From CAWHJN01 sp963829705 (GTDB taxonomy: Bacteria > Bacteroidota > Rhodothermia > Rhodothermales > BA12): 64,000 nt of DNA. The stretch's first letter is position 1. The number at the start of each line of letters is the position of its first letter. Below the pieces are notes generated by a model. That model made no database searches and was not told the origin of the DNA. It was given only the letters and a program-made list of their open reading frames with translations. The stretch is taken from positions 449,703 through 513,702 of the forward strand of contig CAWHJN010000003.1 of assembly GCA_963829705.1 (NCBI GenBank). The letters are read 5' to 3'. Positions 1 to 7,904 of this stretch are shown here, one piece after another. Both the position numbers and the translations under genes were made by a program.

Positions 1-569
1 CCGTCGAGCGGCGGGTAGCCGCCTCTGGTCAGGTACGTCTGGCGCACCTCGTCGGGCCAGTCGAAGGCCGAGTCGCGCAGGGCGCTGCGGACGTAGCCGC
101 GCATCTCGGCGAGCATCGTCGTATCGGCTACCTGACCGTGGACAAGGAAAAACTGGCTGCCGGAGGAGCGCCGCGCAGGGTTGACTTCGTCGCCCTCGCG
201 GGCCGCGGCGAGCGCGCCGCGCGTGTGGTAGTGCCTGCCAATCTCGGCGTCGATTTCGTAGCCCGGCCCGCCGGTGCCGTCGTCGTACAGGTTGTCGTCT
301 TTCGAGAGCGGGTCGCCGCCCTGGATCATGAAGCCCGCGATGACGCGGTGGAAACGCGTCGAGTCGTAGAACTGCTCGGCGACGAGTTTTTTGAAGTTGT
401 CGCGGTGCAGCGGCGTGTCGTCGAACAGTTCGACCACCATGCGGCCCTGCGGCGTGGTGATCTCGTAGAAATTGGTCTCGGGCAGCACGACCTCAGCGGG
501 CTGCTGCGCTGTGGTGTCGGGGCTGCATGCCGCGAACGCGAGGGCTGCGAGCAGGAAAAGGCGAATCAC
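1..569 (-). CDS. Cyclophilin-type peptidyl-prolyl isomerase lipoprotein (3' end outside window)
   Basis: Cyclophilins catalyse cis-trans isomerisation of Xaa-Pro bonds; this one is probably in the periplasm. The reading frame starts at a GTG (569-567) with a hydrophobic signal segment, MIRLFLLAALAFAACS, ending in a plausible lipobox cysteine at residue 15. The cyclophilin signatures FHRVIAGFMIQGGD and SGSQFFLVHG, with the catalytic Arg and the Gln/Phe pocket residues, are readable. The gene runs off the left edge after about 189 codons, so the extreme C-terminus is missing. It lies 30 nt downstream of the next gene on the same strand and probably shares its transcript. No in-frame ATG lies upstream before that gene, so GTG is the best start. 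Confidence 0.9.
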   Translation of the reverse strand, partial: MIRLFLLAALAFAACSPDTTAQQPAEVVLPETNFYEITTPQGRMVVELFDDTPLHRDNFKKLVAEQFYDSTRFHRVIAGFMIQGGDPLSKDDNLYDDGTGGPGYEIDAEIGRHYHTRGALAAAREGDEVNPARRSSGSQFFLVHGQVADTTMLAEMRGYVRSALRDSAFDWPDEVRQTYLTRGGYPPLD

Positions 570-599
570 GAGCGGGTAGGATTGGCGGAAGCCCGAAAG

Positions 600-989
600 C
601 TAACGCTCGGCCTGCACCGTGTCGGGTAAATCCTCGACGTATTCGGCGAAGAAGCGGACGACGGCCACGCGCAGCAGTTTTTCCTGCTGCTCGATGCTCA
701 GCTCGGGCACGTCGGCGGTGCGCCGCCAGCCCTCGGGCGTATCGGGGTCGCGCGCGTACAGGCCGATGCGCTCGAAGACGGCGTATGTGCCGTTCATGAT
801 GGTGTCCTGCTTGGCCTCCTTTTCGAGCTTCCGGTAGCCCTCGCCGCTCATCTGCACGCCGACGAGAAACAGGATCGCTTCCATGCCGACGGCCTCGGTG
901 CCGAAACGCGGCGCGAGCCAAGCTTGCAGGCGCACCCACTGCGCGCCGAGCAGGGTATCGTCGGTGGAGAGGGCGTCGTCGAGATTCAT
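600..989 (-). CDS. Conserved hypothetical protein, 129 aa
   Basis: A cytoplasmic-looking, acidic, mostly helical protein of 129 residues with no signal peptide or membrane segment. It starts MNLDDALSTDDTLLGAQ and has a central GEGYRKLEKEAKQD segment followed by a hydrophobic helix near the C-terminus (LLRVAVVRFFAEYVED). Codon use is strongly GC3, as expected of a real gene here, and it lies just upstream of the cyclophilin gene. I do not recognise a characterised family. A perfect palindrome lies about 100 nt upstream (1093-1119) and could control it. Confidence 0.75.
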   Translation of the reverse strand: MNLDDALSTDDTLLGAQWVRLQAWLAPRFGTEAVGMEAILFLVGVQMSGEGYRKLEKEAKQDTIMNGTYAVFERIGLYARDPDTPEGWRRTADVPELSIEQQEKLLRVAVVRFFAEYVEDLPDTVQAER

Positions 990-1092
990 GTCCTCCTCAA
1001 CGCGGACGCAGCAGCGCGGGTTGCTTTGGTCTCCACCGCCGGCTCCTCTCGATTGTCGTTCCGCTTGTCATGCCCATAAAATCGTCTCAACC

Positions 1093-1119
1093 GTTCATAC
1101 ATATGTTATATGTATGAAC
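1093..1119. promoter_or_regulatory. Perfect 27-bp palindrome, probable operator
   Basis: Two 12-bp arms, GTTCATACATAT (1093-1104) and ATATGTATGAAC (1108-1119), form a perfect inverted repeat around a 3-bp spacer in an AT-rich patch within otherwise about 65-70% GC DNA. It lies between the minus-strand gene starting at 989 and a plus-strand ORF whose ATG (1114-1116) falls inside the right arm. The symmetry and position fit a dimeric repressor site. No regulator can be assigned from sequence alone. Confidence 0.6.
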
Positions 1120-1477
1120 CCTATTATTAGGGCTTACAGAGCGCCACCTGACCTGCTCGAACGCGAGCAGGAACTGCTCCAAGAAGCAGATCGCGTCTTT
1201 ACTGGAGGTACCCGTCTGGACCGCGCCAAAGCCTCGCGGCATCCCCGCGTGTCGTGCTTTCCATCGTCTGTCGACGCGCACCACTTCGGCCAGGCGGCGG
1301 ACCCCATGTCCGAGCCTGCTGACCAGCAGGGCATCGCGCGGCCCCGGCTGGGACGACGACCGCCACTGCCCCAACGGCCTCTTCGGCTACGCAGACGCTA
1401 CGGGCGAGCGCCCCATCTACGCGCCTCTCGCCCACGAACTGGAAAAGCAGCGCCTGCTGTTTGACGTACCGTACTAA
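1114..1477 (+). pseudogene. Small frameshifted ORF beside the palindrome
   Basis: From ATG 1114 one frame reads MNPIIRAYRAPPDLLEREQ and on into a helix-like segment. Around 1330-1345 the coding character moves to another frame, which ends as LEKQRLLFDVPY at TAA 1475-1477. That stop is followed at once by a strong hairpin (1478-1515), which supports it as a genuine gene end. Both halves have GC-rich third positions in their own frame. This is either a small gene with a one-base sequencing or natural frameshift, or a remnant. The product is not recognised. The start codon overlaps the palindrome, so expression would be controlled by whatever binds there. Confidence 0.35.
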
Positions 1478-1515
1478 CACAGCGCCCCGGCCAGACATCC
1501 GGCCGGGGCGCTGTG
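1478..1515. terminator. Strong hairpin between convergent genes
   Basis: A 15-bp perfect stem (CACAGCGCCCCGGCC, 1478-1492, pairing with 1501-1515) has an 8-nt loop and starts directly after TAA 1475-1477. There is no clear U-tract on either strand. It probably ends transcription for the plus-strand ORF and for hsp20, which stops 35 nt away at 1550. Confidence 0.6.
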
Positions 1516-1549
1516 GCATCTGCGCGATGCTTCACCTGTGCAAACGTGC

Positions 1550-1987
1550 TCAGTTGACCGAGATGCGGCGCGGCTTGCTTTCCTCAGCTTTGGGCACGTG
1601 GATGGTCAGCACGCCGTCTTCGTACTGGGCGCTGATGGCGTCATGCTGGACGGCCTTCGGGAGGGCGAACGAGCGGTAGAACGCGCCGTGGACGCGCTCG
1701 ACGCGCACCATGCTCTCGCCTTCCTGCCGGTCTTCCGCGTGGCGCTCGCCGCTGACGGTGAGCGTGCCGTCGTGGTAGTCGATGTTGAAATCGTCTTTCC
1801 TGACGCCAGGCACGTCGAGGCGGAGCGTGTAGTCGTTCTCGGTTTCCTTCACGTCCACGCGCGGGCTCCACTGCGCGTCGCCGTCGCCGTTGCGGGCAGG
1901 AGTAAGGAATTCGTTGAAGACGGAGTCGAGTTCGCGCTGCAGGCGGCGCATCTCGGTGCCGGGCGAGAAACGGATGAGGCTGTTCAT
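1550..1987 (-). CDS. Hsp20/alpha-crystallin small heat-shock protein
   Basis: An ATP-independent holdase chaperone that binds unfolding proteins in the cytoplasm. The 145-residue protein has a short N-terminal arm (MNSLIRFSPGTEMRRLQREL), an alpha-crystallin domain from about residue 40 (SPRVDVKETENDYTLRLDVP, YHDGTLTVSGER), and the C-terminal GVLTIHVPKAE region followed by an RRISV anchor of the I/V-x-I/V type. The ATG at 1987 is chosen because the family normally begins shortly before the FSPG..M.RLQ motif; the frame stays open further upstream but is not family-like. It is a single-gene unit ending at the 1478-1515 hairpin. Confidence 0.93.
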   Translation of the reverse strand: MNSLIRFSPGTEMRRLQRELDSVFNEFLTPARNGDGDAQWSPRVDVKETENDYTLRLDVPGVRKDDFNIDYHDGTLTVSGERHAEDRQEGESMVRVERVHGAFYRSFALPKAVQHDAISAQYEDGVLTIHVPKAEESKPRRISVN

Positions 1988-2206
1988 GGCGGTAAGAACG
2001 GTTAAAGTGGACGTTTTGACGGACGCGAACCCTCTCGCGCCACGCCCGGACATTTTCGCAACCCGCGTGCCTGCCCACGTTTTCTGACGCTCCGGCACCG
2101 CGCCTCTGCCACCTCGGCAAACGCGCCCCTGACCGGACTTCGGCTGAGTCTGTCAACCGTTCAGAGGGCCTCTGCCAGCCCGGCGCGGCGCGGCCCCAGT
2201 CCCACC

Positions 2207-2247
2207 AAAACGGCGTAGGGGCAGGCCTCAGACCCGCCCCTACGCCG
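2207..2247 (-). terminator. Rho-independent terminator after hmuY
   Basis: A 12-bp perfect stem (2211-2222 with 2236-2247) has a 13-nt loop. On the minus strand it is followed by TTTT (2207-2210). It lies 25 nt past the hmuY stop. The arms contain the GTAGGGGC/GCCCCTAC word that recurs in other intergenic regions of the window. Confidence 0.8.
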
Positions 2248-2271
2248 AAATTCAGGTACAGCCGTGAACGC

Positions 2272-2904
2272 TCAGTTGCTCTCGAACGAGCGCGAACCGT
2301 CGGGCTGGAAGACGTAGCGGAACGTGTAATATCCCGATTCGCTCGCCTGCGTCGGGCTGGCGGGCGCGTCTTTGTAGTAGCTCTGAATGCTCACCTTCGC
2401 GTAGCGCCCATCCGCCGTGCGAACGACGATCACGCGGCCTGGCACGGGCGTGACGAGGTGGGTAGTCGGGTTGTAGTTGTACCAGCCGTTGCCGCCCCCG
2501 CTGGAGAGCGCCAGGCTGGCACCATCGTCCTGGTTGTAGCCGCTCGTCGGGGCAGAGGTGAGTTCCTCGAACGTGCCGCTGACGATCTGCGCGGCGGCAT
2601 TGCCCACGCGGCCCGTGCCGCCGTTGACGATGATGGTGGTGCCGCGAAAGCCGAGATCCCACTTGTTCGTGAGCGAGTCGCTGTTGGCGACGGTCGTACC
2701 GTCGCGCAGGCTGAAGAACGTGTAGCGGCCCGTCGAGATGGGCGCGCCCGTGTTGGGGTCGCGGCCCGTGGCCGGGTCGGCGGGAAGGCTGGTGACAGTT
2801 TCGGCGACGACTTCTTCGAGCACGTCGTCGGGGTCGTTGGAGTCGCAGGCGGCGAGGAAACCGAGCGCGAACAGCGGCAGGAGGATAGAGAAAGCGCGGT
2901 ACAT
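2272..2904 (-). CDS. hmuY: HmuY-family haem-binding lipoprotein
   Basis: HmuY proteins are surface lipoproteins that capture haem and pass it to a partner TonB-dependent receptor. This 210-residue protein has a signal peptide ending in a lipobox (LGFLAACDSN, Cys about residue 20). The family hallmark WDLGFRGTTIIVNGG is present, followed by a beta-rich body and the C-terminal GYYTFRYVFQPDG strand. It begins 28 nt downstream of the receptor gene on the same strand, the usual hmuR-hmuY order. The haem-ligand residues of the Porphyromonas protein cannot be placed without an alignment, and this protein has few histidines, so the ligand set may differ. A strong terminator follows. Confidence 0.88.
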   Translation of the reverse strand: MYRAFSILLPLFALGFLAACDSNDPDDVLEEVVAETVTSLPADPATGRDPNTGAPISTGRYTFFSLRDGTTVANSDSLTNKWDLGFRGTTIIVNGGTGRVGNAAAQIVSGTFEELTSAPTSGYNQDDGASLALSSGGGNGWYNYNPTTHLVTPVPGRVIVVRTADGRYAKVSIQSYYKDAPASPTQASESGYYTFRYVFQPDGSRSFESN

Positions 2905-2932
2905 AAAAGGGTACGGAGGTGGTTGAAACGGA

Positions 2933-5023
2933 TCAGAAGCGGACGCTGCCGCCGACGAAGAAAATCCGCCCGGCGAGCGAGGGCACGCGCGCCGGGTCGG
3001 TGTGGCCGAGCAGGTTGCGAACGCCCGTCTGCACCTGCACCCGCCCGAAAGCGCGTGTAAAGGTGGCGTTGACGAGGCCGTAGCCCTGCACGTATTCCGC
3101 CTCGTCGTCGAGGACGAGGTTGCCGTTGAGGTCGCCGTAGCCGTAGCGACCGCGCCACACGAACCGCAGCGCGCTCGTGATGCCCGTCACCGGCTCGGCG
3201 TAGCGCACCCGCAGCGTGGCGCTGTGGCGCGACCGCCCGAACAAGCCGCCGTAGTCGCTGCGCGTCAGCCGAACGTCGCGCCCGGCGCGGCGGCCAAAGA
3301 GTTCGCCCGCGTCGATCTGGTCGAGCACGTCGCGGTCGGCGGTGTCGAGAAACTGGTACGACGCGCCCACGAGCACACCCGCGCCGGGCGCGTACGACAC
3401 GTCGGCGTCGAGGCCGCGCGTGAAGATGCGGTTCAAGTTGAAGTACGAGTACACCGTCTGCCCGCCCGAGAGGACCGCCACGGGCTGTGTCTCGATGAGG
3501 TCACGGACGGCGTTGTAGAAGGTGTTGACGCGCACCGACACGCCCCGCACCGGCCCGGCCTCGACGCCCACGCCGTACGACGTGCTCGTCTCGGGCGCGA
3601 GCGCGCCCAGCGTTGAGGGGGCGACGAGGTACGCTTCGAGGCCGCCCATCGCGTCGAGTGCGGCCAGGCGGTCGGGCGCTTCCGTGGCGCCGAAGAGGCT
3701 GTAGCCCGCCGTCGCGTTGACGAAGTTGAGGTAGCGCTGCCGGAAGTCGGGCGTTTTGAAGCCGCTGCCCACGAAGGCGCGCAACCGCAGCGCATCGGAA
3801 GGCCGCGCGAGCAGCGCCACCTTCGGCGTCAGCCGCGAGCCGAACTCGCTGTGGTCGTCGTAGCGGGCACTCACGGTGAGGTCGAACAGGCGCACGGGCA
3901 TCCAGCCGTACTCGGCGAACACGTAGCCCTGCCGCGTCGAGCGTGCTGCCGCGTACCGGTCGCTCTCGACGGATTCGCGGATGACGCCGCCACCCACGTA
4001 CAGGATGTGCGCGGCCCCCGGCGTGGCCACCACGCGCGCCTCGGCTTTCTGGTAGCCCTGTCCGAAGCGCGTCTCGTCGAGCGGCGCGCCGGTGGCAGCG
4101 TCTTCGGTGGCGAGGTAGGTATCGAAGCCCGCTGCGTAGCCATCGACCTCGGCGCGCACGCCGGGCGCGAGGCGGTAACGCACGGATGGGGCCACGCTCC
4201 ACTCGCGGCGCTGGCCGTTTTCGTCGTACATCGTCTCGCCCAGCGTACCTGCGCCCTGCTGGTCGCGCTGCGCCGTCTGAGCGCGCAGGCCCAGCGTGAG
4301 GTTGTCGGTGGGACGAGCGTCGAGGCGGAGGTGGCCCGCGTAGTCGGTGAACGACGGCGTGGTGCTGCCCACCTCGTCGGGCCGCAGGTCGTAGCCTTCC
4401 GAGGCGTAGCGGTTGCCCAGCAGGCGCAGGCCCCAGCGGTCGCCCGCGGCCTCAGCCTCCAGCGTCAGGTCGGTCGTCTCGAAGCGTTCCACGCGCGCCG
4501 ACGCGCGCCCACTGAGTCCGTCGGCCGGGCGGCGGGTGATGAGGTTGATGACGCCCGCGAGCGCGTCCGATCCGAAGCGGCTCGAGGTAGGCCCGCGCAC
4601 GATCTCGACGCGCTCGACGCCTGCGACAGTCAGCCGGTCGAGGTCGAGGGTACCGGCCTCGCGCCCCACCACCGGCTCGCCGTCGATGAGGATGAGCGTG
4701 TAATCAGAATCCAGCCCCTGCACCTGCACGCCCAGCCCGCCTGTGCCGATGCCATCGACGACGAACAGGCCCGGCTGCTCGGCCAGCAGATCCGACAGGC
4801 GCACCGCGCCCTGCTGCACGATGGCCTCGCGCGTGACGACGGTGGTGGGCACGGGCACGTCCTGCAACGTCCGCTCGGCGCGTGTGGCCGTGACCACGAT
4901 GGGCGCGATCTCGTACTTCCTGAGCGAGTCGGGGCGAGGGGTTTCGCTGCGCTGCGCCATGCCCGTCGAGAACGGCAGCAGAAGGAAAACGGCCAGCAGG
5001 AACGCGCGCACAGGCACAGGCAT
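2933..5023 (-). CDS. hmuR: TonB-dependent outer-membrane receptor, HmuR-like
   Basis: A 696-residue outer-membrane active transporter, probably for haem given the adjacent hmuY. It has a signal peptide (PFSTGMAQ cleavage region), a TonB-box-like EIAPIVVTATR at about residues 39-49, and a plug domain with VEIVRGPTSSRFGSDALAG and VINLITRR. A long beta-barrel follows and ends in the terminal aromatic GGSVRF expected for BamA recognition. Length is normal for the HmuR/HemR class. The promoter should lie in 5024-5117, which is AT-rich and contains a TAGATTG word and an AATTAATT core; a Fur site would be expected there but I see no convincing consensus. Substrate specificity is inferred from context. 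Confidence 0.9.
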   Translation of the reverse strand: MPVPVRAFLLAVFLLLPFSTGMAQRSETPRPDSLRKYEIAPIVVTATRAERTLQDVPVPTTVVTREAIVQQGAVRLSDLLAEQPGLFVVDGIGTGGLGVQVQGLDSDYTLILIDGEPVVGREAGTLDLDRLTVAGVERVEIVRGPTSSRFGSDALAGVINLITRRPADGLSGRASARVERFETTDLTLEAEAAGDRWGLRLLGNRYASEGYDLRPDEVGSTTPSFTDYAGHLRLDARPTDNLTLGLRAQTAQRDQQGAGTLGETMYDENGQRREWSVAPSVRYRLAPGVRAEVDGYAAGFDTYLATEDAATGAPLDETRFGQGYQKAEARVVATPGAAHILYVGGGVIRESVESDRYAAARSTRQGYVFAEYGWMPVRLFDLTVSARYDDHSEFGSRLTPKVALLARPSDALRLRAFVGSGFKTPDFRQRYLNFVNATAGYSLFGATEAPDRLAALDAMGGLEAYLVAPSTLGALAPETSTSYGVGVEAGPVRGVSVRVNTFYNAVRDLIETQPVAVLSGGQTVYSYFNLNRIFTRGLDADVSYAPGAGVLVGASYQFLDTADRDVLDQIDAGELFGRRAGRDVRLTRSDYGGLFGRSRHSATLRVRYAEPVTGITSALRFVWRGRYGYGDLNGNLVLDDEAEYVQGYGLVNATFTRAFGRVQVQTGVRNLLGHTDPARVPSLAGRIFFVGGSVRF

Positions 5024-5117
5024 TTATCTGGATTCAATCTAAACAGAGATCACGGGCGTGTTCTGTTAAGGCTGAATTAATTGCCTGGCTGCCTACGTCT
5101 TCGTGGAGAAGTAGTGG

Positions 5118-5141
5118 CCGATGAATCCTCTCTTTCATCGG
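5118..5141. other. 8-bp stem-loop in the hmuR upstream region
   Basis: CCGATGAA (5118-5125) pairs perfectly with TTCATCGG (5134-5141) around an 8-nt loop. It lies between the end of the minus-strand gene at 5187 and the hmuR promoter region. With no U-tract it is a weak terminator candidate for the upstream operon or an operator-like element. Confidence 0.4.
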
Positions 5142-5186
5142 AAAAACACGCGGCGGGCGAGCGGGCGGCCTTTTCTCGCATCAGCG

Positions 5187-5585
5187 TCAGTAGGCGTACC
5201 AGCCAGGGGCGAGCCGGCGCAGACGCGGGTGCTGGAGGTAGAGCGCGGCGGTGTCGGCGCGGGGCCGCAGATAGAAATAACCCGACTCGCGCGTGTAGCC
5301 TCCGCCCTCGCGCAGTTGAACCCACCCGGCGTCCCAGTCGCTCAACACGGCGTCGAGGCCGAGGCGCAGCATCAGCTGCCGGGCTTCAGGCGGCGCGGTG
5401 GAGGTGAACCAGAGGGTCGCGTCGGGGTCTTGCAGGCGCAGCATCACCAGGCGCTCGTAGTCGGCGCGGTGCGCGTCGAAGTCGGCAAGGCGGCAGGCCG
5501 GGGAGGTCAACGCGGCGGCGATCACGAGCACGCGCAGCAGGCGCGTGGCGCATGGACTCCGGGGGCGGCGAGAAGGCGCGTCCAC
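5187..5585 (-). CDS. Hypothetical exported protein, 132 aa
   Basis: An unrecognised protein with a basic N-terminus and a hydrophobic stretch (LLRVLVIAAALTSPACRLAD) that suggests export, perhaps as a lipoprotein with Cys at about residue 31. The mature part is small and rich in aromatic and charged residues (DATLWFTST, GYFYLRPRADT). It starts 3 nt after the stop of the DUF2480 gene and is almost certainly co-transcribed with it. The true start could be internal to the long basic N-terminal extension. Confidence 0.65.
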   Translation of the reverse strand: MDAPSRRPRSPCATRLLRVLVIAAALTSPACRLADFDAHRADYERLVMLRLQDPDATLWFTSTAPPEARQLMLRLGLDAVLSDWDAGWVQLREGGGYTRESGYFYLRPRADTAALYLQHPRLRRLAPGWYAY

Positions 5586-5588
5586 GGT

Positions 5589-6146
5589 TCAGCGCGGGCC
5601 GGGCGGCGGCGCGGCAGTGGTGGTAGCAGGCCGAGCCGGCTTGGCCTTCGGACGCCGCCACAACGGCACGGACGAGCACGGCTCGCCGTAGAGCAACTTG
5701 CGCGCTACCTGCATCAGCCGATGTGTGGCGAAGACGTACGCCTCGGGCGGCACGTCCTTGCCGCCGCAGCCTTTGACCACGACGATGCGGTCCTCGTAGG
5801 CGCTCCAGTCCACAGCGTCGAGGGCACGGGCGAAGTGCTCGCGCCGCGCGTCGGCGGCGCGGCCCACGGTGACGGAGCGTGCCGAGGCGTCGAGGTGCGT
5901 GGCGACGAGCATCCACGCCCACGTGGGCACGATGGCGTCGGTGGAGCAGAACAGCGCCACGTGCTGACCGGCATAGGCCTCGGCGTCGAGCGCGGCGACG
6001 GCGGCGCGGAAATCCTTCTCGCGCAGCACGAGCCCGCGGTACAGAAACGGCGCGAGGTCGATCTCGGCGACGCGCTGGTGTTCCCAGCACGCGGCCAGGT
6101 CGAAGACGATCAGATCGCTCTCGGCGACGCGGTTGACGATTTCCAT
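5589..6146 (-). CDS. DUF2480 family protein
   Basis: A conserved Bacteroidota/Rhodothermota cytoplasmic protein of unknown function. The whole-length family pattern is visible: start MEIVNRVAESDLIVFDL, then LREKDFR, AIVPTWAWMLVA, VVVKGCGGKDVP and LYGEPCSSVPLW. Length (185 residues) is slightly longer than usual because of a proline/alanine-rich C-terminal tail. It is the first gene of a two-gene unit with the exported protein downstream. No enzymatic motif is evident; the paired Cys residues (KGCG, GEPCS) are conserved features of the family as I recall it. Confidence 0.85.
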   Translation of the reverse strand: MEIVNRVAESDLIVFDLAACWEHQRVAEIDLAPFLYRGLVLREKDFRAAVAALDAEAYAGQHVALFCSTDAIVPTWAWMLVATHLDASARSVTVGRAADARREHFARALDAVDWSAYEDRIVVVKGCGGKDVPPEAYVFATHRLMQVARKLLYGEPCSSVPLWRRPKAKPARPATTTAAPPPGPR

Positions 6147-6243
6147 GGGCTCGCGGTGGACGACGGGAGCCTCTCAACGCCGCGCGGCATGGGCAGTTCG
6201 GGAAGGACGAGCGTCGAAGCGCGAGGCGCACTTCGCTGCGTCC

Positions 6244-7614
6244 CTACTTCCGCGTTTCCCCTTCCGCGTTCCGAGTTTCCCCGAACCTTGCCTCGTCGCC
6301 ACGCACCGACTCGTCGAAGGCGCCGTGCCAGAACACGCGCTGGCCCCGCACGAACGTGCCCACGGGCAGGCCCGTCAGCGTGGTGCCGTTCCAGGGCGTC
6401 CATCCGGCTTTCGTCTGCTGGTCGGCGTCGCGGAGGGTGTGCGGCTTGTTCAGATCGACGAGCACGAGGTCGGCATCGTAGCCCTCGGCGATGCGGCCTT
6501 TGCGCTGGATCTGCCACACGTCGGCGGGAGCACGGCACATCCAGTCCACGACCTGTGCGAGCGTGCAGTCGCCCCGGTTGACGCGGTCGAGCATCAGCGC
6601 GAGGCTGTTTTCGATGGACGGCATTCCGCTGGGTGCGTGCGGGTAGGGCTGCGCTTTTTCATCCAGCGTGTGCGGCGCGTGGTCGGTGGCGACGATCTGC
6701 AGGATGCCCTCGCGCAGTCCGTCCCACAGCGCGGCGCGGTCGGCGGCGGTTTTGACGCTCGGGTTCTGGAGCAGCCGCGTGCCGAGCCGTCCGTAATCCT
6801 CGTCCGAGAACCACAGGTGCGGCACGCACGCCTCGGCGGTGATGAGCGGCTGGAGGATGGGGTCGCGCTGGATCTCACGCAGCAACGCCACTTCGTCCGC
6901 CGTCGTGACGTGCAGCAGGTGGAAACGGTGGCGGTGCCGCCGCGCGAGGTCGAACGCCCGTTTCGTGGCGATGAGCGCGGCGGCGTGGTCGCGGATGCGC
7001 GGGTGGTCGGCGGGCGTGAGCGGGCGGCCTTCAGCGGCGGCTTCGGCTTCGACGCGCGCGCGGTTGGCGCGGACGGTGGCCTCGTCTTCGCAGTGCGCCG
7101 TGATGGGCAGCGTCGTCTCGGCGAAGATCCTTTCGAGCGCGTCCTGATCGTCCACGAGCAAATCGCCCGTCGAGGAGCCGATGAAAATCTTGATGCCGGG
7201 CGTGCGGTGCGCGGCCTTGAGCGCGTCGATGTTGGTGGGCGTCGCGCCGATGTAGAAGCCGTAATGGACGCGCGACTTGTCGGCGGCGAGGGCGAGTTTC
7301 TGTTCGAGGAGCGCCTGCGTGGTGGCGGCGGGGCGCGTGTTGGGCATCTCCAGAAACGTCGTCACGCCGCCCTTGGCGCAGGCGCGGCTGGCGGTTTCGA
7401 GGTCTTCCTTGTGCGTCAGCCCCGGCTCGCGGAAATGCACCTGGTCGTCGATGACGCCGGGAAGCAGGTGCAGGCCCGCCGCGTCGAGTTCTTCGTCCAC
7501 GCGCGCGCCTGCGGGCACGCCGACGTGTACGATCCGGCCGTCGACGACCAGCACATCGGTCTGGACGGTTTCGCCGGGGAGGACGCACGTGGCGTTGCGG
7601 ATGCAGAGGCGCAT
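6244..7614 (-). CDS. pyrC: Dihydroorotase, type I (PyrC)
   Basis: Cyclises carbamoyl-aspartate to dihydroorotate in de novo pyrimidine synthesis. The amidohydrolase features are in order: metal-binding DDQVHFREPG at about residue 60, the carboxylatable Lys in IKIFIGSSTG, ITAHCED, FHLLHVTT, and the catalytic Asp in IVATDHAPH. Length (456 aa) fits type I/class II enzymes. The last dozen residues (roughly FGETRNAEGETRK) are encoded by a run of five degenerate heptanucleotide repeats (6251-6285), so the C-terminal tail is probably a late, non-conserved addition. Another heptad array lies directly upstream of the ATG. Confidence 0.93.
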   Translation of the reverse strand: MRLCIRNATCVLPGETVQTDVLVVDGRIVHVGVPAGARVDEELDAAGLHLLPGVIDDQVHFREPGLTHKEDLETASRACAKGGVTTFLEMPNTRPAATTQALLEQKLALAADKSRVHYGFYIGATPTNIDALKAAHRTPGIKIFIGSSTGDLLVDDQDALERIFAETTLPITAHCEDEATVRANRARVEAEAAAEGRPLTPADHPRIRDHAAALIATKRAFDLARRHRHRFHLLHVTTADEVALLREIQRDPILQPLITAEACVPHLWFSDEDYGRLGTRLLQNPSVKTAADRAALWDGLREGILQIVATDHAPHTLDEKAQPYPHAPSGMPSIENSLALMLDRVNRGDCTLAQVVDWMCRAPADVWQIQRKGRIAEGYDADLVLVDLNKPHTLRDADQQTKAGWTPWNGTTLTGLPVGTFVRGQRVFWHGAFDESVRGDEARFGETRNAEGETRK

Positions 7615-7620
7615 GTTTGT

Positions 7621-7648
7621 GAAAGTCGGATTTCGGAACGCGGAAGGC
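7621..7648. repeat. Heptanucleotide array upstream of pyrC
   Basis: Four in-phase degenerate heptamers (GAAAGTC, GGATTTC, GGAACGC, GGAAGGC) begin 7 nt before the pyrC ATG. In the pyrC mRNA this is a pyrimidine-rich leader. It belongs to the dispersed family described in the findings. Confidence 0.75.
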
Positions 7649-7660
7649 AGAACCGTGGGG

Positions 7661-7851
7661 GTAGGGGCGCAGCAGATTCCCCCGCCATGCGGGTGCTGCG
7701 ACCTGTCAAGTGCTGGGGGTAGCCGAAAGGTACGGGCGAGGCGTCGGATGCGACCAGCGCCGTCCCTTCACGCTTTCCACACGCGCAGCCGTACCTTTGA
7801 CCCTCCTGCTGGCGGCACCGGCAGCGAGGGCGTGCCACGTTACGCCCCTAC
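7661..7851. repeat. Inverted GTAGGGGCG/CGCCCCTAC pair between pyrC and the OPT gene
   Basis: GTAGGGGCG at 7661-7669 and CGCCCCTAC at 7843-7851 form a perfect 9-bp inverted pair bracketing about 170 nt of non-coding DNA between divergent genes. The same word occurs in other intergenic regions (2215, 22969, 55189), so this looks like a dispersed, possibly palindromic, intergenic element. Confidence 0.5.
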
Positions 7852-7870
7852 ATCGCACGTTTGCCCTTCC

Positions 7871-7898
7871 TCCGTTCCGCATTCCGCGTTCCCACTTC
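7871..7898. repeat. Heptanucleotide array before the OPT transporter
   Basis: Four in-phase heptamers (TCCGTTC, CGCATTC, CGCGTTC, CCACTTC) end 6 nt before the ATG at 7905. The pyrimidine strand is the sense strand of the gene. Confidence 0.75.
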
Positions 7899-7904
7899 CC
7901 AAAC

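Noticed and set aside
1487..1528. A tRNA or small RNA from the hairpin near 1500
   Set aside because: Only one stem-loop is present; there is no cloverleaf, no promoter and it sits exactly at the end of converging genes, so a transcription terminator is the better explanation.
5024..5110. Fur box upstream of hmuR
   Set aside because: Short AT-rich dyads (GATTCAATC, AATTAATT) exist but none matches the 19-bp Fur consensus well enough to report.
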